Numbered from the stretch's first letter, positions 1 through 11,310 are shown. The stretch: DNA of 64,000 nucleotides from Megaleporinus macrocephalus (GCA_021613375.1 CM038704.1:4791655-4855654), one strand, 5' to 3'. Notes: generated by a model not told the origin, from the letters alone. Translations and numbers: made by a program.

Positions 1-30
1 AAATAAAGTCAATTATCAAAAGAATTCTTG

Positions 31-3000
31 AGTGTAAGAGGTGAAAGATAGAAGTGTACTCATTGGTGTAGTAGGTGAAGTATATAAGTGTATTCATTAG
101 TGTAGTAGGTGAAGTATAGAAGTGTACTCATTAGTGTAGTAGGTGAAGTATAGAAGTGTACTCATTAGTGTAGTAGGTGGAGTATAGAAGTGTACTCATT
201 AGTGTAGTAGGTGAAGTATAGTAGTGTATTCATTAGTGTAGTAGGTGAAGTATAGAAGTGTACTCATTAGTGTAGTAGGTGAAGTATAGAAGTGTACTCA
301 TTAGTGTAGTAGGTGGAGTATAGAAGTGTACTCATTAGTGTAGTAGGTGAAGTATAGTAGTGTACTCATTAGTGTAGTAGGTGAAGTATATAAGTGTATT
401 CATTAGTGTAGTAGGTGAAGTATAGAAGTGTACTCATTAGTGTAGTAGGTGGAGTATAGAAGTGTACTCATTAGTGTAGTAGGTGGAGTATAGAAGTGTA
501 CTCATTAGTGTAGTAGGTGAAGTATATAAGTGTATTCATTAGTGTAGTAGGTGAAGTATAGAAGTGTACTCATTAGTGTAGTAGGTGGAGTATAGAAGTG
601 TACTCATTAGTGTAGTAGGTGAAGTATAGTAGTGTACTCATTAGTGTAGTAGGTGAAGTATATAAGTGTATTCATTAGTGTAGTAGGTGAAGTATAGAAG
701 TGTACTCATTAGTGTAGTAGGTGGAGTATAGAAGTGTACTCATTAGTGTAGTAGGTGAAGTATAGAAGTGTACTCATTGGTGTAGTAGGTGAAGTATATA
801 AGTGTATTCATTAGTGTAGTAGGTGAAGTATAGAAGTGTACTCATTAGTGTAGTAGGTGGAGTATAGAAGTGTACTCATTAGTGTAGTAGGTGGAGTATA
901 GAAGTGTACTCATTAGTGTAGTAGGTGAAGTATAGAAGTGTACTCATTAGTGTAGTAGGTGGAGTATAGAAGTGTACTCATTAGTGTAGTAGGTGGAGTA
1001 TAGAAGTGTACTCATTAGTGTATTAGGTGAAGTATAGAAGTGTACTCATTGGTGTAGTAGGTGAAGTATAGAAGTGTATCATTAGTGTAGAAGGTGAATT
1101 ATAGTAATGTACTCATTATTGTAGTAGGTGGAGTATAGAAGTGTACTCATTAGTGTAGTAGGTGGAGTATAGAAGTGTACTCATTAGTGTAGTAGGTGGA
1201 GTATAGAAGTGTATTCATTAGTGTAGTAGATGGAGTATAGAAGTCTACTCATTAGTGTAGTAGGTGGAGTATAGAAGTGTACTCATTAGTGTAGTAGGTA
1301 AAGTATAGAAGTGTACACATTAGTGTAGTAGGTGGAGTATAGAAGTGTACTCATTAGTGTAGTAGGTGAAGTATAGAAGTGTATTCATTAGTGTAGTAGG
1401 TGAATTATAGTAATGTACTCATTATTGTAGTAGGTGGAGTATAGAAGTGTACTCATTAGTGTAGTAGGTGAATTATAGTAATGTACTCATTATTGTAGTA
1501 GGTGGAGTATAGAAGTGTACTCATTAGTGTAGTAGGTGGAGTATAGAAGTGTACTCATTAGTGTAGTAGGTAAAGTATAGAAGTGTACACATTAGTGTAG
1601 TAGGTGGAGTATAGAAGTGTACACATTAGTGTAGTAGGTGAAGTATATAAGTGTACTCATTAGTGTAGTAGGTGAAGTATAGAAGTGTACTCATTAGTGT
1701 AGTAGGTGGAGTATAGAAGTGTACTCATTAGTGTAGTAGGTGAAGTATAGAAGAGTAGTCATTAGTGTAGTAGGTGAAGTATAGAAGTGTACTCATTAGT
1801 GTAGTAGGTGGAGTATAGAAGTGTACTCATTAGTGTAGTAGGTGGAGTATAGAAGTGTACTCATTAGTGTAGTAGGTGAAGTATAGAAGTGTACTCATTA
1901 GTGTAGTAGGTGAAGTATAGAAGTGTACTCATTAGTGTAGTAGGTGAAGTATAGAAGTGTACTCATTAGTGTAGTAGGTGGAGTATAGAAGTGTACTCAT
2001 TAGTGTAGTAGGTGGAGTATAGAAGTGTACTCATTAGTGTAGTAGGTGGAGTATAGAAGTGTATTCATTATTGTAGTAGGTGGAGTATAGAAGTGTACTC
2101 ATTAGTGTAGTAGGTGGAGTATAGAAGTGTACTCATTAGTGTAGTAGGTGAAGTATAGAAGTGTACACATTAGTGTAGTAGGTGGAGTATAGAAGTGTAC
2201 ACATTAGTGTAGTAGATGGAGTATATAAGTGTACTCATTAGTGTAGTAGGTGAAGTATAGAAGTGTACTCATTAGTGTAGTAGGTTGGAGTATAGAAGTG
2301 TACTCATTAGTGTAGTAGGTGAAGTATAGAAGAGTAGTCATTAGTGTAGTAGGTGAAGTATAGAAGTGTACTCATTAGTGTAGTAGGTGGAGTATAGAAG
2401 TGTACTCATTAGTGTAGTAGGTGGAGTATAGAAGTGTACTCATTAGTGTAGTAGGTGAAGTATAGAAGTGTACTCATTAGTGTAGTAGGTGAAGTATAGA
2501 AGTGTACTCATTAGTGTAGTAGGTGAAGTATAGAAGTGTACTCATTAGTGTAGTAGGTGGAGTATAGAAGTGTACTCATTAGTGTAGTAGGTGGAGTATA
2601 GAAGTGTACTCATTAGTGTAGTAGGTGGAGTATAGAAGTGTATTCATTATTGTAGTAGGTGGAGTATAGAAGTGTACTCATTAGTGTAGTAGGTGGAGTA
2701 TAGAAGTGTACTCATTAGTGTAGTAGGTGAAGTATAGAAGTGTACACATTAGTGTAGTAGGTGGAGTATAGAAGTGTACACATTAGTGTAGTAGATGGAG
2801 TATATAAGTGTACTCATTAGTGTAGTAGGTGAAGTATAGAAGTGTACTCATTAGTGTAGTAGGTGGAGTATAGAAGTGTACTCATTAGTGTAGTAGGTGA
2901 AGTATAGAAGAGTAGTCATTAGTGTAGTAGGTGAAGTATAGAAGTGTACTCATTAGTGTAGTAGGTGGAGTATAGAAGTGTACTCATTAGTGTAGTAGGT

Positions 3001-3765
3001 GGAGTATAGAAGTGTACTCATTAGTGTAGTAGGTGAAGTATAGAAGTGTACTCATTAGTGTAGTAGGTGAAGTATAGAAGTGTACTCATTAGTGTAGTAG
3101 GTGAAGTATAGAAGTGTACTCATTAGTGTAGTAGGTGGAGTATAGAAGTGTACTCATTAGTGTAGTAGGTGGAGTATAGAAGTGTATTCATTAGTGTAGT
3201 AGATGGAGTATAGAAATGTACTCATTAGTGTAGTAGGTGGAGTATAGAAGTGTACTCATTAGTGTAGTAGGTGAAGTATAGAAGTGTATTCATTAGTGTA
3301 GTAGATGGAGTATAGAAATGTACTCATTAGTGTAGTGGGTGAAGTATAGAAGGGTACTCATTAGTGTAGTAGGTGGAGTATAGAAGTGTACTCATTAGTG
3401 TAGTAGGTGGAGTATAGAAGTGTACTCATTAGTGTAGTAGGTGGAGTATAGAAATGTACTCATTAGTGTAGTGGGTGAAGTATAGAAGTGTACTCATTAG
3501 TGTAGTAGGTGGAGTATAGAAGTTTACTCATTAGTGTAGTAGGTGGAGTATAGAAGTGTACTCATTAGTGTAGTAGGTGGAGTATAGAAGTGTACTCATT
3601 AGTGTAGTAGGTGAAGTATAGAAGTGTACTCATTAGTGTAGTAGGTGGAGTATAGAAGTGTACTCATTAGTGTAGTAGGTACGGTATAGTAGTGCACTCA
3701 TTAGTGTATTAATGTAGTGGGTAAAGTATAGAAGTGTATTTATTAGTGTAGTAGGTGGAGTATAG
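31..3765. repeat. 34-bp minisatellite, about 110 units, with higher-order structure
   Basis: The period is exactly 34 bp (for example GTGTA starts at 66 and 100), built on GTGTAGTAGGTGAAGTATAG followed by AAGTGTACTCATTA. Units differ by a few recurrent variants (GAAG/GGAG, TAGAAG/TATAAG, ACTC/ATTC/ACAC). Between 387 and 795 the TATATAAG variant recurs every 136 bp, that is every 4 units. Between about 1750 and 2910 the variant AAGAGTAGTC recurs at 1751, 2330 and 2908, a 17-unit (578-bp) higher-order repeat. The 3' end decays after about 3690. There is no coding potential. Confidence 0.97.
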
Positions 3766-4589
3766 TGAGTGATGCTTCTGTACATCACCTTCTACACTAA
3801 TTAGTGCACTTCTAACAGTATATGTGTTGTAGTCTGTGTACTGTTTAGTGTTCTAATTTATGTTTTGGGATGCAGCAGTAATAGTCCCAGTCTGCAGGTC
3901 TTAACTTGTATTTGTTCTAACAGCAGCAACAAATTAAATAAAATTGATCTCTTATGTGTAAAACGGCCAGGTATGTTTATTGATATGTTTAAAAAATATA
4001 TTTTCCCCCAAATATACTGTGTTTTGCTGCCGTAGCCGGATCAGTTCTAAATGTATTATCTCTGCTGGCTCCAGTGCGGCTGCGTGATGTCAACAGAATA
4101 CTATAAATTGATTTACTGTTTATTTTCTGAGCGAGTAGCTGCCAGAGGAGGGAACGATTGACGGGGGTGTAAATAGTGACGAGTACGGTCAGGAGTAAAA
4201 GTGCAGCAGGAGAGAATCGCTGTTCACTTGCAAGGCATGCTGGGAGAATCGTCTCCTTCCACGTACGAGTGTGTGTTACTCTCATTGTACTGAACCGGTA
4301 TTTAAACGCTGCCTTTCTTTTGCCAGCCATAACGGGACGCTCTCCCTGATTGGCTGGTCTGCGGTGATGTTTCAATCAGCTCACCTGATTTGATGCATGT
4401 GAATGTTTTTGTTTGTTTTCGCTCGGCGACCCTGTTTACCCTTTGAACCCGTCGCCACGCTCCGTCGCCGGCGTAAGCAGCGCTGCCACTCTCATTAACC
4501 ACATGTGACGCCGGAGACTAATAAATAATCAGCCGCGCCGTTTCTATGCAGATCGGCACGCGTGAGTGAAGTGTATACACCTGTCTGAG
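3766..4589. other. Unique sequence with no recognised gene
   Basis: This is non-repetitive sequence after the minisatellite. It contains an inverted CCAAT box (CTGATTGGCTGG, about 4347). A 128-codon minus-strand frame at 3989-4375 shows no recognisable domain, so I do not call it a gene. Confidence 0.5.
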
Positions 4590-5060
4590 AGCTGACGCTG
4601 ATCAAAGCTGGTGGGGGGGATAGGGCGGCGGGGAGAGGGTGGGGGGGCACGTGCGAACTCCTTTTGTGGAAGATTAATTGCCTTAATTGCGCGAGCGCTC
4701 CTCGGCGGGGCTGGAAGGAGGGGAGTCAGTGTCACCGGCAGGGTAATCCATCTTCATAGCAGTGCCACAACCCTCCTCCTCCACCTCCCTCCACCCACAC
4801 ACACACACACACCTCCTTTTCTTTTTTTCACTGCTGGAGAGAAGAGAGAGAGAGAGAGAGAGAGGGCGAGCGAGAGGCCTGTCTCTCCTCCTGCTAGACG
4901 GGTCCTGCCGGGACGAAGGCTTTAGATGACATCAGCTGAAGGAAGCAGCTGAGATGGCAGAGAGCGTCTCCGCAGAAAGCCAGAGGCCGCTTAAACCAGA
5001 CACGCCACCCGCTGCAGGGAAGTAAACGATAATAAGCCTGGTGAAAAGCGGGCCATCTGA
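4590..5060. promoter_or_regulatory. CpG-rich island, candidate promoter or conserved element
   Basis: The stretch is GC- and CpG-rich, with a CACGTG E-box near 4648 and two TTAATTG homeodomain-type cores near 4674-4690. It also holds a short (AC)n at about 4795-4812 and a (GA)n at about 4843-4864. It resembles a vertebrate promoter or conserved non-coding element. No gene is attached to it within the window, so the regulatory role is inferred from composition only. Confidence 0.35.
4954..5025 (+). other. Possible short first-exon or micro-ORF (23 codons)
   Basis: An ATG at 4954 lies in a good Kozak context (G at -3, G at +4) within the CpG-rich island and opens 23 codons (MAESVSAESQRPLKPDTPP, then AAGK) before TAA at 5023. 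It could be an upstream ORF, the start of a spliced gene, or chance. No convincing splice donor follows. I do not recognise the peptide. Confidence 0.12.
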
Positions 5061-5062
5061 AG

Positions 5063-5125
5063 TCAGCCAATCAGCCAGGACAGGATTAAGGACGCCTCGA
5101 CGTTCCGGCGCTGACGTTGCTGGAG
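5063..5125 (+). repeat. Dispersed module, first copy (CCAATCAG ... GGATTAAGGACG ... CGGCGCTG)
   Basis: This shares the blocks CAATCAGC, GGATTAAGGACG, GACGTT and CGGCGCTG, in order, with 9296-9365. Both copies begin with CCAATCAG, an NF-Y-type CCAAT core. It is either an old dispersed repeat or a duplicated regulatory module. Confidence 0.5.
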
Positions 5126-5183
5126 TTTTCGCCGTCTGCTAAACCTGCAGTTCCTGGTTTCAGAAGAGATGTGGCTTGTATAC

Positions 5184-5779
5184 GGGTGTGTCTCAAAACT
5201 TAGTGAGCTCCTACATAGGCAGCATTTTACATCATAGTATGCGCTTCTGACATGTAGACTGTCCCAATACTTACATACCTTAAACATGCTTCTACTGAGG
5301 AACCTTATTTAGACCTGATTTTAAAGAAGCATCGAACGCTTCCTCAGCCACTAAGACAATCTCATGATGCACCGCAGGCTAATCTACGAGCAGTGAAGTG
5401 GTTTTAAAATGTGAGTTATTTTGATTCTCTCTGGAGTTTTAATGTGTTTCTGGTCATATAATCACACAAAACAGTTTTTATTATCAACTCTGTAACGAGT
5501 CCTTCACCATTTACACTTTTATACTCCAGACATTAGCATTTATGCTAGCGGATTTTCAAGCCCGGGCTATTGTTTTGGAAGCCGGCTGGTAGCTTAGCAA
5601 CCAGCTAAACCACCGGTGGCGTGCTGCAGTGGGTGGAACAAGCCGTGACGCAGTCTCTCTCTAACTAGAGCGTCTCAGTAATCTGTTTTATGAGGAGAGA
5701 TGAGGAGAGAACGCTGCTACTTACACAGCTGCTACCTAGACAGCCTACTTACACACTCACTAGGGTTTGAGACACACCC
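5184..5779. mobile_element. MITE with GGGTGTGTCTCAAA terminal inverted repeats
   Basis: The left end GGGTGTGTCTCAAA (5184) is matched by the reverse complement of the right end TTTGAGACACACCC (ending 5779). The length is about 596 bp and there is no transposase. Fish genomes hold hAT-like non-autonomous elements with similar ends; family placement is from memory. No clear target-site duplication is visible. A second fragment with the same left end starts near 9638. Confidence 0.6.
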
Positions 5780-6049
5780 CATATAATCGCTCAGATGTTT
5801 TTAATACAGAACTTTTTCTGGCTAGTACTTTTGATTGAAGACTGCCCTTAAGGCTGTGTGTACACTACTCAGTAGTGTAGTCAATATCATCATCATCATC
5901 CTCATGACTTGTATTCATATTTTTCCCCTTTACGGTCAAACACTTTCCAAAAATAATAAAATACATAGTCCAAAATACGAAGTTCAGAAAGGGTCCTCAC
6001 TTCAAGAATTGCACTGCACAGGTGGTCAGCCCGGGAAGCCTTGAAGGCC
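5780..6049. other. Unique spacer with a short ATC run
   Basis: Between the MITE and the next tandem array there is only a short (ATC)n near 5887-5902. Small open frames on both strands overlap each other and run into the repeat, so no gene is supported. Confidence 0.5.
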
Positions 6050-7140
6050 AGAAACATCTGGGCAGTGTTTTCATGCAGTTGAACAGCACCAGTCCAGGCA
6101 GCTTCACAGCTGCAACTCAACCCTGCACCAAAGCTGCTGGCCCCAGGCAGCCATGTAGCTTAGGCAGCTTAAGTCGGCCCTAAAGGCTTCGTACGTCTGG
6201 CATAGTGCTGCTCATGCGTGCAGCTGAACACCACAGGTCCAGACAGCCCCGCAGCAGCATCGTCCAAGCAGTTGGCCCAGGCAGCTACGCAGCTGCAATG
6301 TAGTGCTGCTAAGGTAACCAGCCCAAAAGGGCCCTAGCTCATGTATACAGCTGAACACTACCGGATTCAGACAGCCTCACAGGCGTGCTGCAGGATCATC
6401 CAAGCAGTCGGCTCAGGCAGCTATGTAGCTGCTATGTAGCACCATTTAGGCAACCAGCCCAATAGGTGCCCTAGCTCATGTATACAGCTGAACACTACCG
6501 GATTCAGACAGCCTCACAGGCGCGCTGCAGTATCGTCCAAGCAGTCAGCCCAGGCGGTTACGTAGCTGTAATGTAGCACCGCTTAGACAACCAGCCTAAT
6601 AGGTGCCCTAGCTCATGTATACAGCTGAACACTACCGGATTTAGAGAGCCCCACAGGCGTAAAGCAGGATCGTCCAAGTGGCTACGTAGCAGCTATGTAG
6701 CACCGCTTAGGCAAACAGCCCAATAGGTGCCCTAGCTCGTGTATACAGCTGAACACCACCGGATTCAGACAGCCCCACAGGCGTAGTGCAGGATCATCCA
6801 AGTGGCTACATAGCTGCTATGTAGCACCGCTTAGGCAAACAGCCCAATAGGTGCAGTAGCTCATGTATACAGCTAAACACCACTGGTTCAGACAGCCCCA
6901 AAGGTGTGCTGCAGGATCGTCCAAGTGGCTACCTAGCTGCTATGTAGCACCGCATAGACAACCAGCCCAATAGGTGCAGTAGCTCATGTATACAGCTGAA
7001 CATCACCGGTTCAGACAGCCCGACAGGTGTGCTGCAACATGATCCAAGCACTGCAATGTAGCTCTGCACAGGCAACCAGCCCAATAGGCCCCCATAACAC
7101 CACCGGCCCAGACAGCCTCATAGCCACGATACACCATCAC
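6050..7140. repeat. 124-137 bp tandem repeat, about 8 units
   Basis: The anchor AGCTCATGTATACAGCTGAA recurs at 6336, 6473, 6610, 6734 (one change), 6858 (minor changes) and 6981, giving periods of 137, 137, 124, 124 and 123 bp. Two more divergent units lie upstream, with anchors near 6066 and 6210. The two period classes differ by a block of about 13 bp. Most units carry a CAGCTG E-box. Confidence 0.88.
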
Positions 7141-7839
7141 TCAAGCCGACACAAGAGGCTCAGACGCCTCAAAAAGTGTCAGCCTGCAGGGAAACATCAA
7201 AACATACACACAAACAATACAATAATAAGCTACAACAAGCACCGGAACACACGTCACATGATCAGACATGGCATGTCTCATATCTCTCATTATGAGCTGG
7301 TTGGATGATATTATAAGGTTATTTAGTCTGTTTCTAGGCGCAGGAGCTCGAAAACATTTCCGTGCAGCCTGGCAGCTCACTTGAAATTATAAACAGAGTG
7401 CCTTGACATCTGGATCCATACACCAGAAACATGTGCTCAACAAGCAGCTCCTCTGTCTCAGCAGTCTAGTGCTCGTGTGCAAAGCATCTCTTTTCCCTCA
7501 CTCTCTCTCCTTCCTTGCTCTCTCATTGGCTGATGCCTGAATGGTACGTCACTGACCGTCTCTGACTGCAGGACTCGTTGGTGTTTTGAGACATAAAAAT
7601 TAAACATGTTTGAAAATATTAGCATCTCTCCAGAGCTCGAGCGGAGTGACTCGTGTCATCGCTCACAGCACCAGATCATCAGTACCGGCTGTTGAGCTCC
7701 CAGTCGTTTCAGATTGTGGGAAACGTGTTTAAATCAGGCTTAAAATCAAACTACAAATGGGTCGGTGTAGGTCCAGCTTAAGGACCTGTAGGTAACAGAC
7801 TCTGATTGGAGGTTCTCACTGTGCTACAACCGTTGCATG
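7141..7839. other. Unique sequence, no gene recognised
   Basis: There is no tandem structure. An inverted CCAAT box (CATTGGCTGATG) lies near 7524. Frames of 79 and 93 codons lack recognisable domains. Confidence 0.45.
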
Positions 7840-8190
7840 GATTTGCTGAGTGCTCGAGCTGGAGGTTGGGGAACCAGCTTTGTGACCGGAAGGTTGTTGG
7901 TTGAATGGTGCCCTTTGAGCAAGACACCTAACCCTCAGCTGCTCCCCGGACACTGTGGATAGGGTTGCCCACCACTCCGGGCAAGTGTACTCACTGCCGC
8001 CCTGGTGTGTGTGTTCACTAGTGTGTATATTTGTGAGTGTTTTACTGCCCCCTAGTGTGTGCATTCACTAATATATGTGTATGTGGGTGTTGCACTGCCT
8101 CCTAGTGTGTGTGTTCACTAGTGTGTGTATGTGGGTGTTGCACTGCCCACTAGTGTGTGTATGTGGGTGTTTCACTGCCCCCAAAAGTGT
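7840..8190 (+). mobile_element. tRNA-type fish SINE, body plus tail
   Basis: The body contains a degenerate Pol III B-box-like stretch (GGTTGTTGGTTGAATGG, about 7891) followed by TGAGCAAGACACCTAACCCT and CACTCCGGGCAAGTGTACTC. I recognise this as a SINE body common in ostariophysan fish. The tail unit, CACTGCCCCCTAGTGTGTG followed by TTCACTAGTGTGTATGTGGG, is already repeated at 8030-8190. An AT-rich insertion (8190-8320) separates it from the larger tail expansion downstream. Confidence 0.65.
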
Positions 8191-8324
8191 GTGAAAATAA
8201 AAAGAAATAATACAAATATATACAAAATGTACAAAGTATAATAATATAAGTTGAAGTAAATAAAAGTATTTTTATATAGTTAAAAAATACAAAATACAAA
8301 AGTAGTGTGTGTGTGTATATATAA

Positions 8325-8441
8325 GTGTTTTACTGCCCCCTAGTGTGAGTTCACTAGTGTGTGTATTCACTACTGTGTGTATATGGGAGTGTTTGTGTGT
8401 ATGTATGTAGATGTTTCACTGCCCCTAGTGTGTGTGTGTTC

Positions 8442-8478
<37 letters not shown>

Positions 8479-8639
8479 CGTTTCACTGCCCCCTAGTGTG
8501 TGTGTGTGTGTGTGTTCACCTGTGTGTGTGTGTGTGTGTGTATGTAGGTGTTTCACTGACCCCCTAGTGTGTGTGTGTGTGTGTTCACCTGTGTATGTGT
8601 GTGTGTGTATGTGTGTGTTCACCTGTGTGTGTGTGTGTT

Positions 8640-8675
<36 letters not shown>

Positions 8676-8775
8676 GGCGTTTCACTGCCCCCTAGTGTGT
8701 GTGTGTGTGTGTTCACCTGTGTGTGTGTGTTCACCTGTGTGTGTGTATGTGTGTGTTCACCTGTGTGTGTGTGAT

Positions 8776-8821
<46 letters not shown>

Positions 8822-8860
8822 CGGGTGTTTCACTGCAGGGTTGGATTAAAGCAGAGATCA
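8325..8860 (+). repeat. Expanded SINE tail: GT-rich VNTR with CTCF-core motifs
   Basis: The SINE tail unit is re-amplified with variable (GT)n runs. CTGCCCCCTAGTG, the reverse complement of the CTCF-type core CACTAGGGGGCAG, is exact at 8333-8345, 8486-8498 and 8685-8697, and also at 8045-8057 in the adjacent SINE. The block ends near 8830-8860 with CACTGCAGGGTTGGATTAAA, which resembles the normal SINE 3' end. Open frames here (Cys/Val repeats, His/Thr repeats) are artefacts of (GT)n. Confidence 0.8.
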
Positions 8861-9154
8861 GATTATTCTATGTGCAAACCCACATGGCAAATAATTCTAA
8901 TTCATCTGTATTTTTATATAAGTATTTCTATTTGAGGGAATTAATACTTCCTGCCCAGATATGACTTAATATATCATCTTCTCAGCATCCTACATAAGAC
9001 CACCAGCACGGTGGAGGCCGTACAGAGTAAACAAACAACCTACATCAAAGTTTTTATTAATTTAAGCTGATTTTGGTTTCCATTTTTAACCCCACAGATG
9101 TTCCTTGTTTTTGTTGTTGCTATGTATTACAAGCCTAAGTAGCTCTAAACCTCA

Positions 9155-9168
9155 CCACAAGGGGGCGC
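9155..9168 (+). promoter_or_regulatory. CTCF-like motif CCACAAGGGGGCGC
   Basis: This matches the vertebrate CTCF core CCASYAGRKGGCRS with one mismatch, on the plus strand. It faces away from the minus-strand motifs in the SINE tail. Occupancy is inference. Confidence 0.35.
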
Positions 9169-9295
9169 AAAGTCTAAACCCAGTGTGTGGCCTGTAGCTG
9201 CAAGTCTAGACCTGCCGCTGTGCAGATGGATGATATGTTGAGGGAGACTCTGCCTGTGACTGACTGCTGAAATAAAAAACTCAGGCCGTCTACAA

Positions 9296-9365
9296 TCACC
9301 CAATCAGCAGGCTTGTGGTTAGGACGGGATTAAGGACGTGTTGACGTTTCGGCGCTGGCCGCGCC
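9296..9365 (+). repeat. Dispersed module, second copy
   Basis: This shares ordered blocks with 5063-5125, including CAATCAGC, GGGATTAAGGACG and TTCGGCGCTGG. It carries a 10-15 bp insertion relative to the first copy. Confidence 0.5.
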
Positions 9366-9779
9366 GCCTGATTTTTCTCTCCCCAGGTTTTGTCAGGGGT
9401 GATTGTGTGTGACTGCTGGGGCCACTGAGTGACAGCAAAGCCCAGACTCATGCTGGCTTATGTTTTATATTCCATATACTAAAGATTTTTATAGTTTTAT
9501 TCATTTCTGGGATGTAAAGTCATTCAGAGTACCTGTACTAGAACTGCTCACAGTGGTGGTGAATGGAACCAGACGTCCACCTGTAAAAGCTCCCTCACAG
9601 AAAGTTATTACGTGACATGATTATGAATATACCGCATGATGGGTGTGTCTCAAAACATCATAGTCCCAACATGTAGGCTGTCCCAATTCTTAGTTCTAGT
9701 ATCTCCAAAATGATAACTTTATAGGACAAAACACTCTATACGTCATATACTTTTAATGAGCGTTTATAAAAAAGATACT

Positions 9780-9905
9780 TTGTTCAAAGCAGTTTAAAGC
9801 ATCTGTATTGGCCCAGTTATCATGAAATTGTGATAAAATGGAAAGACGACTGTAGAGTCCAAATCATGTAGAACACTGAACATCTCGAAAATCGAGATAC
9901 CTGGT
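9780..9905 (+). repeat. Direct repeat, first copy (partner 10405-10530)
   Basis: The blocks TATTGGCCCAGTTATCATGA, AAATTGTGATA and AATCATGTA recur in order about 625 bp downstream with moderate divergence. Confidence 0.6.
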
Positions 9906-9988
9906 TTTGTATGTCTTAGGCAGTGAATTTCTAATAATTTACTGTTATAACTGTCTGTGAGGGAGCTTTTAGAGGTGGACGTCAGGTT

Positions 9989-9990
<2 letters not shown>

Positions 9991-10026
<36 letters not shown>

Positions 10027-10053
10027 ATCTATCTATCTATCTCCATATAGTTG

Positions 10054-10116
<63 letters not shown>

Positions 10117-10135
10117 GTCTATCTCCATATAGTTG

Positions 10136-10190
<55 letters not shown>

Positions 10191-10201
10191 CCATATAGTT
10201 G

Positions 10202-10278
<77 letters not shown>
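9991..10278 (+). repeat. (TATC)n microsatellite with three CCATATAGTTGATT interruptions
   Basis: Long TATC runs are broken by an identical interruption, CTCCATATAGTTGATT, at 10041, 10123 and 10189 (spacing 82 and 66 bp). The array therefore grew by duplicating the interruption together with its flanking repeat. Confidence 0.95.
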
Positions 10279-10279
<1 letters not shown>

Positions 10280-10404
10280 AACCTTCTACTTGCAGTTGCT
10301 GCCTGACATCTGGTTCCATTCACCTCCACTGTGAAGAATTCTAACTCGCTGAGTATTTGCCACCGAGCCACTCTAAACGAGCCTGTGTGAGCTTACGGAC
10401 AGAT

Positions 10405-10530
10405 ACTTTATGCAAAGCAGTTTTTAAGTATTTGTATTGGCCCAGTTATCATGAAATTGTGATACAATGTAAATATGATGGTAGAGTCTAAATCATGTAA
10501 AACACTGCACATCTCAAAAAATGCAGATTC
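10405..10530 (+). repeat. Direct repeat, second copy
   Basis: This is the partner of 9780-9905. Together the two bracket the inverted-repeat element and the TATC arrays. Confidence 0.6.
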
Positions 10531-10639
10531 TTGGTCCATTGTAAAATTTGAAATATCAGTGGAATTCCCCTTTAACATAGCCTGTTATTTGCTCGGCAGT
10601 AAAACAATAAAACCTCCATTTTTGAGCCGGAAGCATAAA

Positions 10640-11310
10640 ACGGACAAACTTCGGACTCAAAACAAACACATCACATGTGTAATGAGCAGCGCGGCCCAAC
10701 GAGCTGGGAGCTGTGCGACCCGGGGGACTTCATTATAGCGGTCAGTGGCTTTTTGCTCCGGGATTGTGGGTCCAGTGCCTTAGGATAAAGTGCAGGAGCG
10801 GTGGAAACAGCACGGCTTCCCGCGGCCTGTGCTTTAAATTTACGGCGTGCGGAGCTGGTAATGCACTGATAAGTGACTTTCATTTCATCGAACCGCAGCC
10901 AGGAAATAGAATTACATCCATTTACAACAAGCAGGCCTTCGCAGAGCCCACTGCGGCCAAGCGCGGGCGCGGGATGCTCTCAGGTGCGGCCCGGTGCTGT
11001 GGATGAGTCGGAAGTGAAGGACAGGAGGGTTTTGTGCGGGGGTCTCGTTTGAAAAGGACAACCTAATAGTGAGTTGACTTTCATTACGCGGCTGAGTGTC
11101 TGGCGTGGCTCCGGGAGAGAGCGGGCCTGGCGTCTTTTAACGAAGATGAAAGGTTAGTCGTAATGTAATGTGATACGAATGAGGAGGGACATTTGCGCGC
11201 CGCTTCCTTTTGATCTTGGAGCAGCTCTGTATTGACCCCGGCGTGTGGTTTGGTGATGTCAGAGCCACCGGGTTGGGCCGAGGGAAACGTGGCCACCTGA
11301 CCAGCAACCA
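10640..11310. promoter_or_regulatory. GC/CpG-rich unique island, candidate conserved element
   Basis: The sequence is non-repetitive and CpG-rich compared with its surroundings. Two plus-strand frames (97 and 94 codons) and two minus-strand frames overlap here, but none shows a recognisable domain and one runs into a microsatellite. Regulatory function is inferred from composition only. Confidence 0.3.

Larger units (their letters stand above)
9548..10345. mobile_element. Inverted-repeat (foldback) element split by TATC arrays
   Basis: The left arm (about 9548-9601, around GGTGAATGGAACCAGACGTC and AGCTCCCTCACAG) returns in reverse complement at about 9950-9988 and continues, after the microsatellite, at 10300-10335 (CTGGTTCCATTCACC). 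The same sequence recurs elsewhere in direct orientation (33385-33450 and 54737-54795), so it is an interspersed family. There are no coding remains. Confidence 0.6.

Noticed and set aside
31..3765. CRISPR-like array
   Set aside because: Units are contiguous without unique spacers, and the window is eukaryotic in character.
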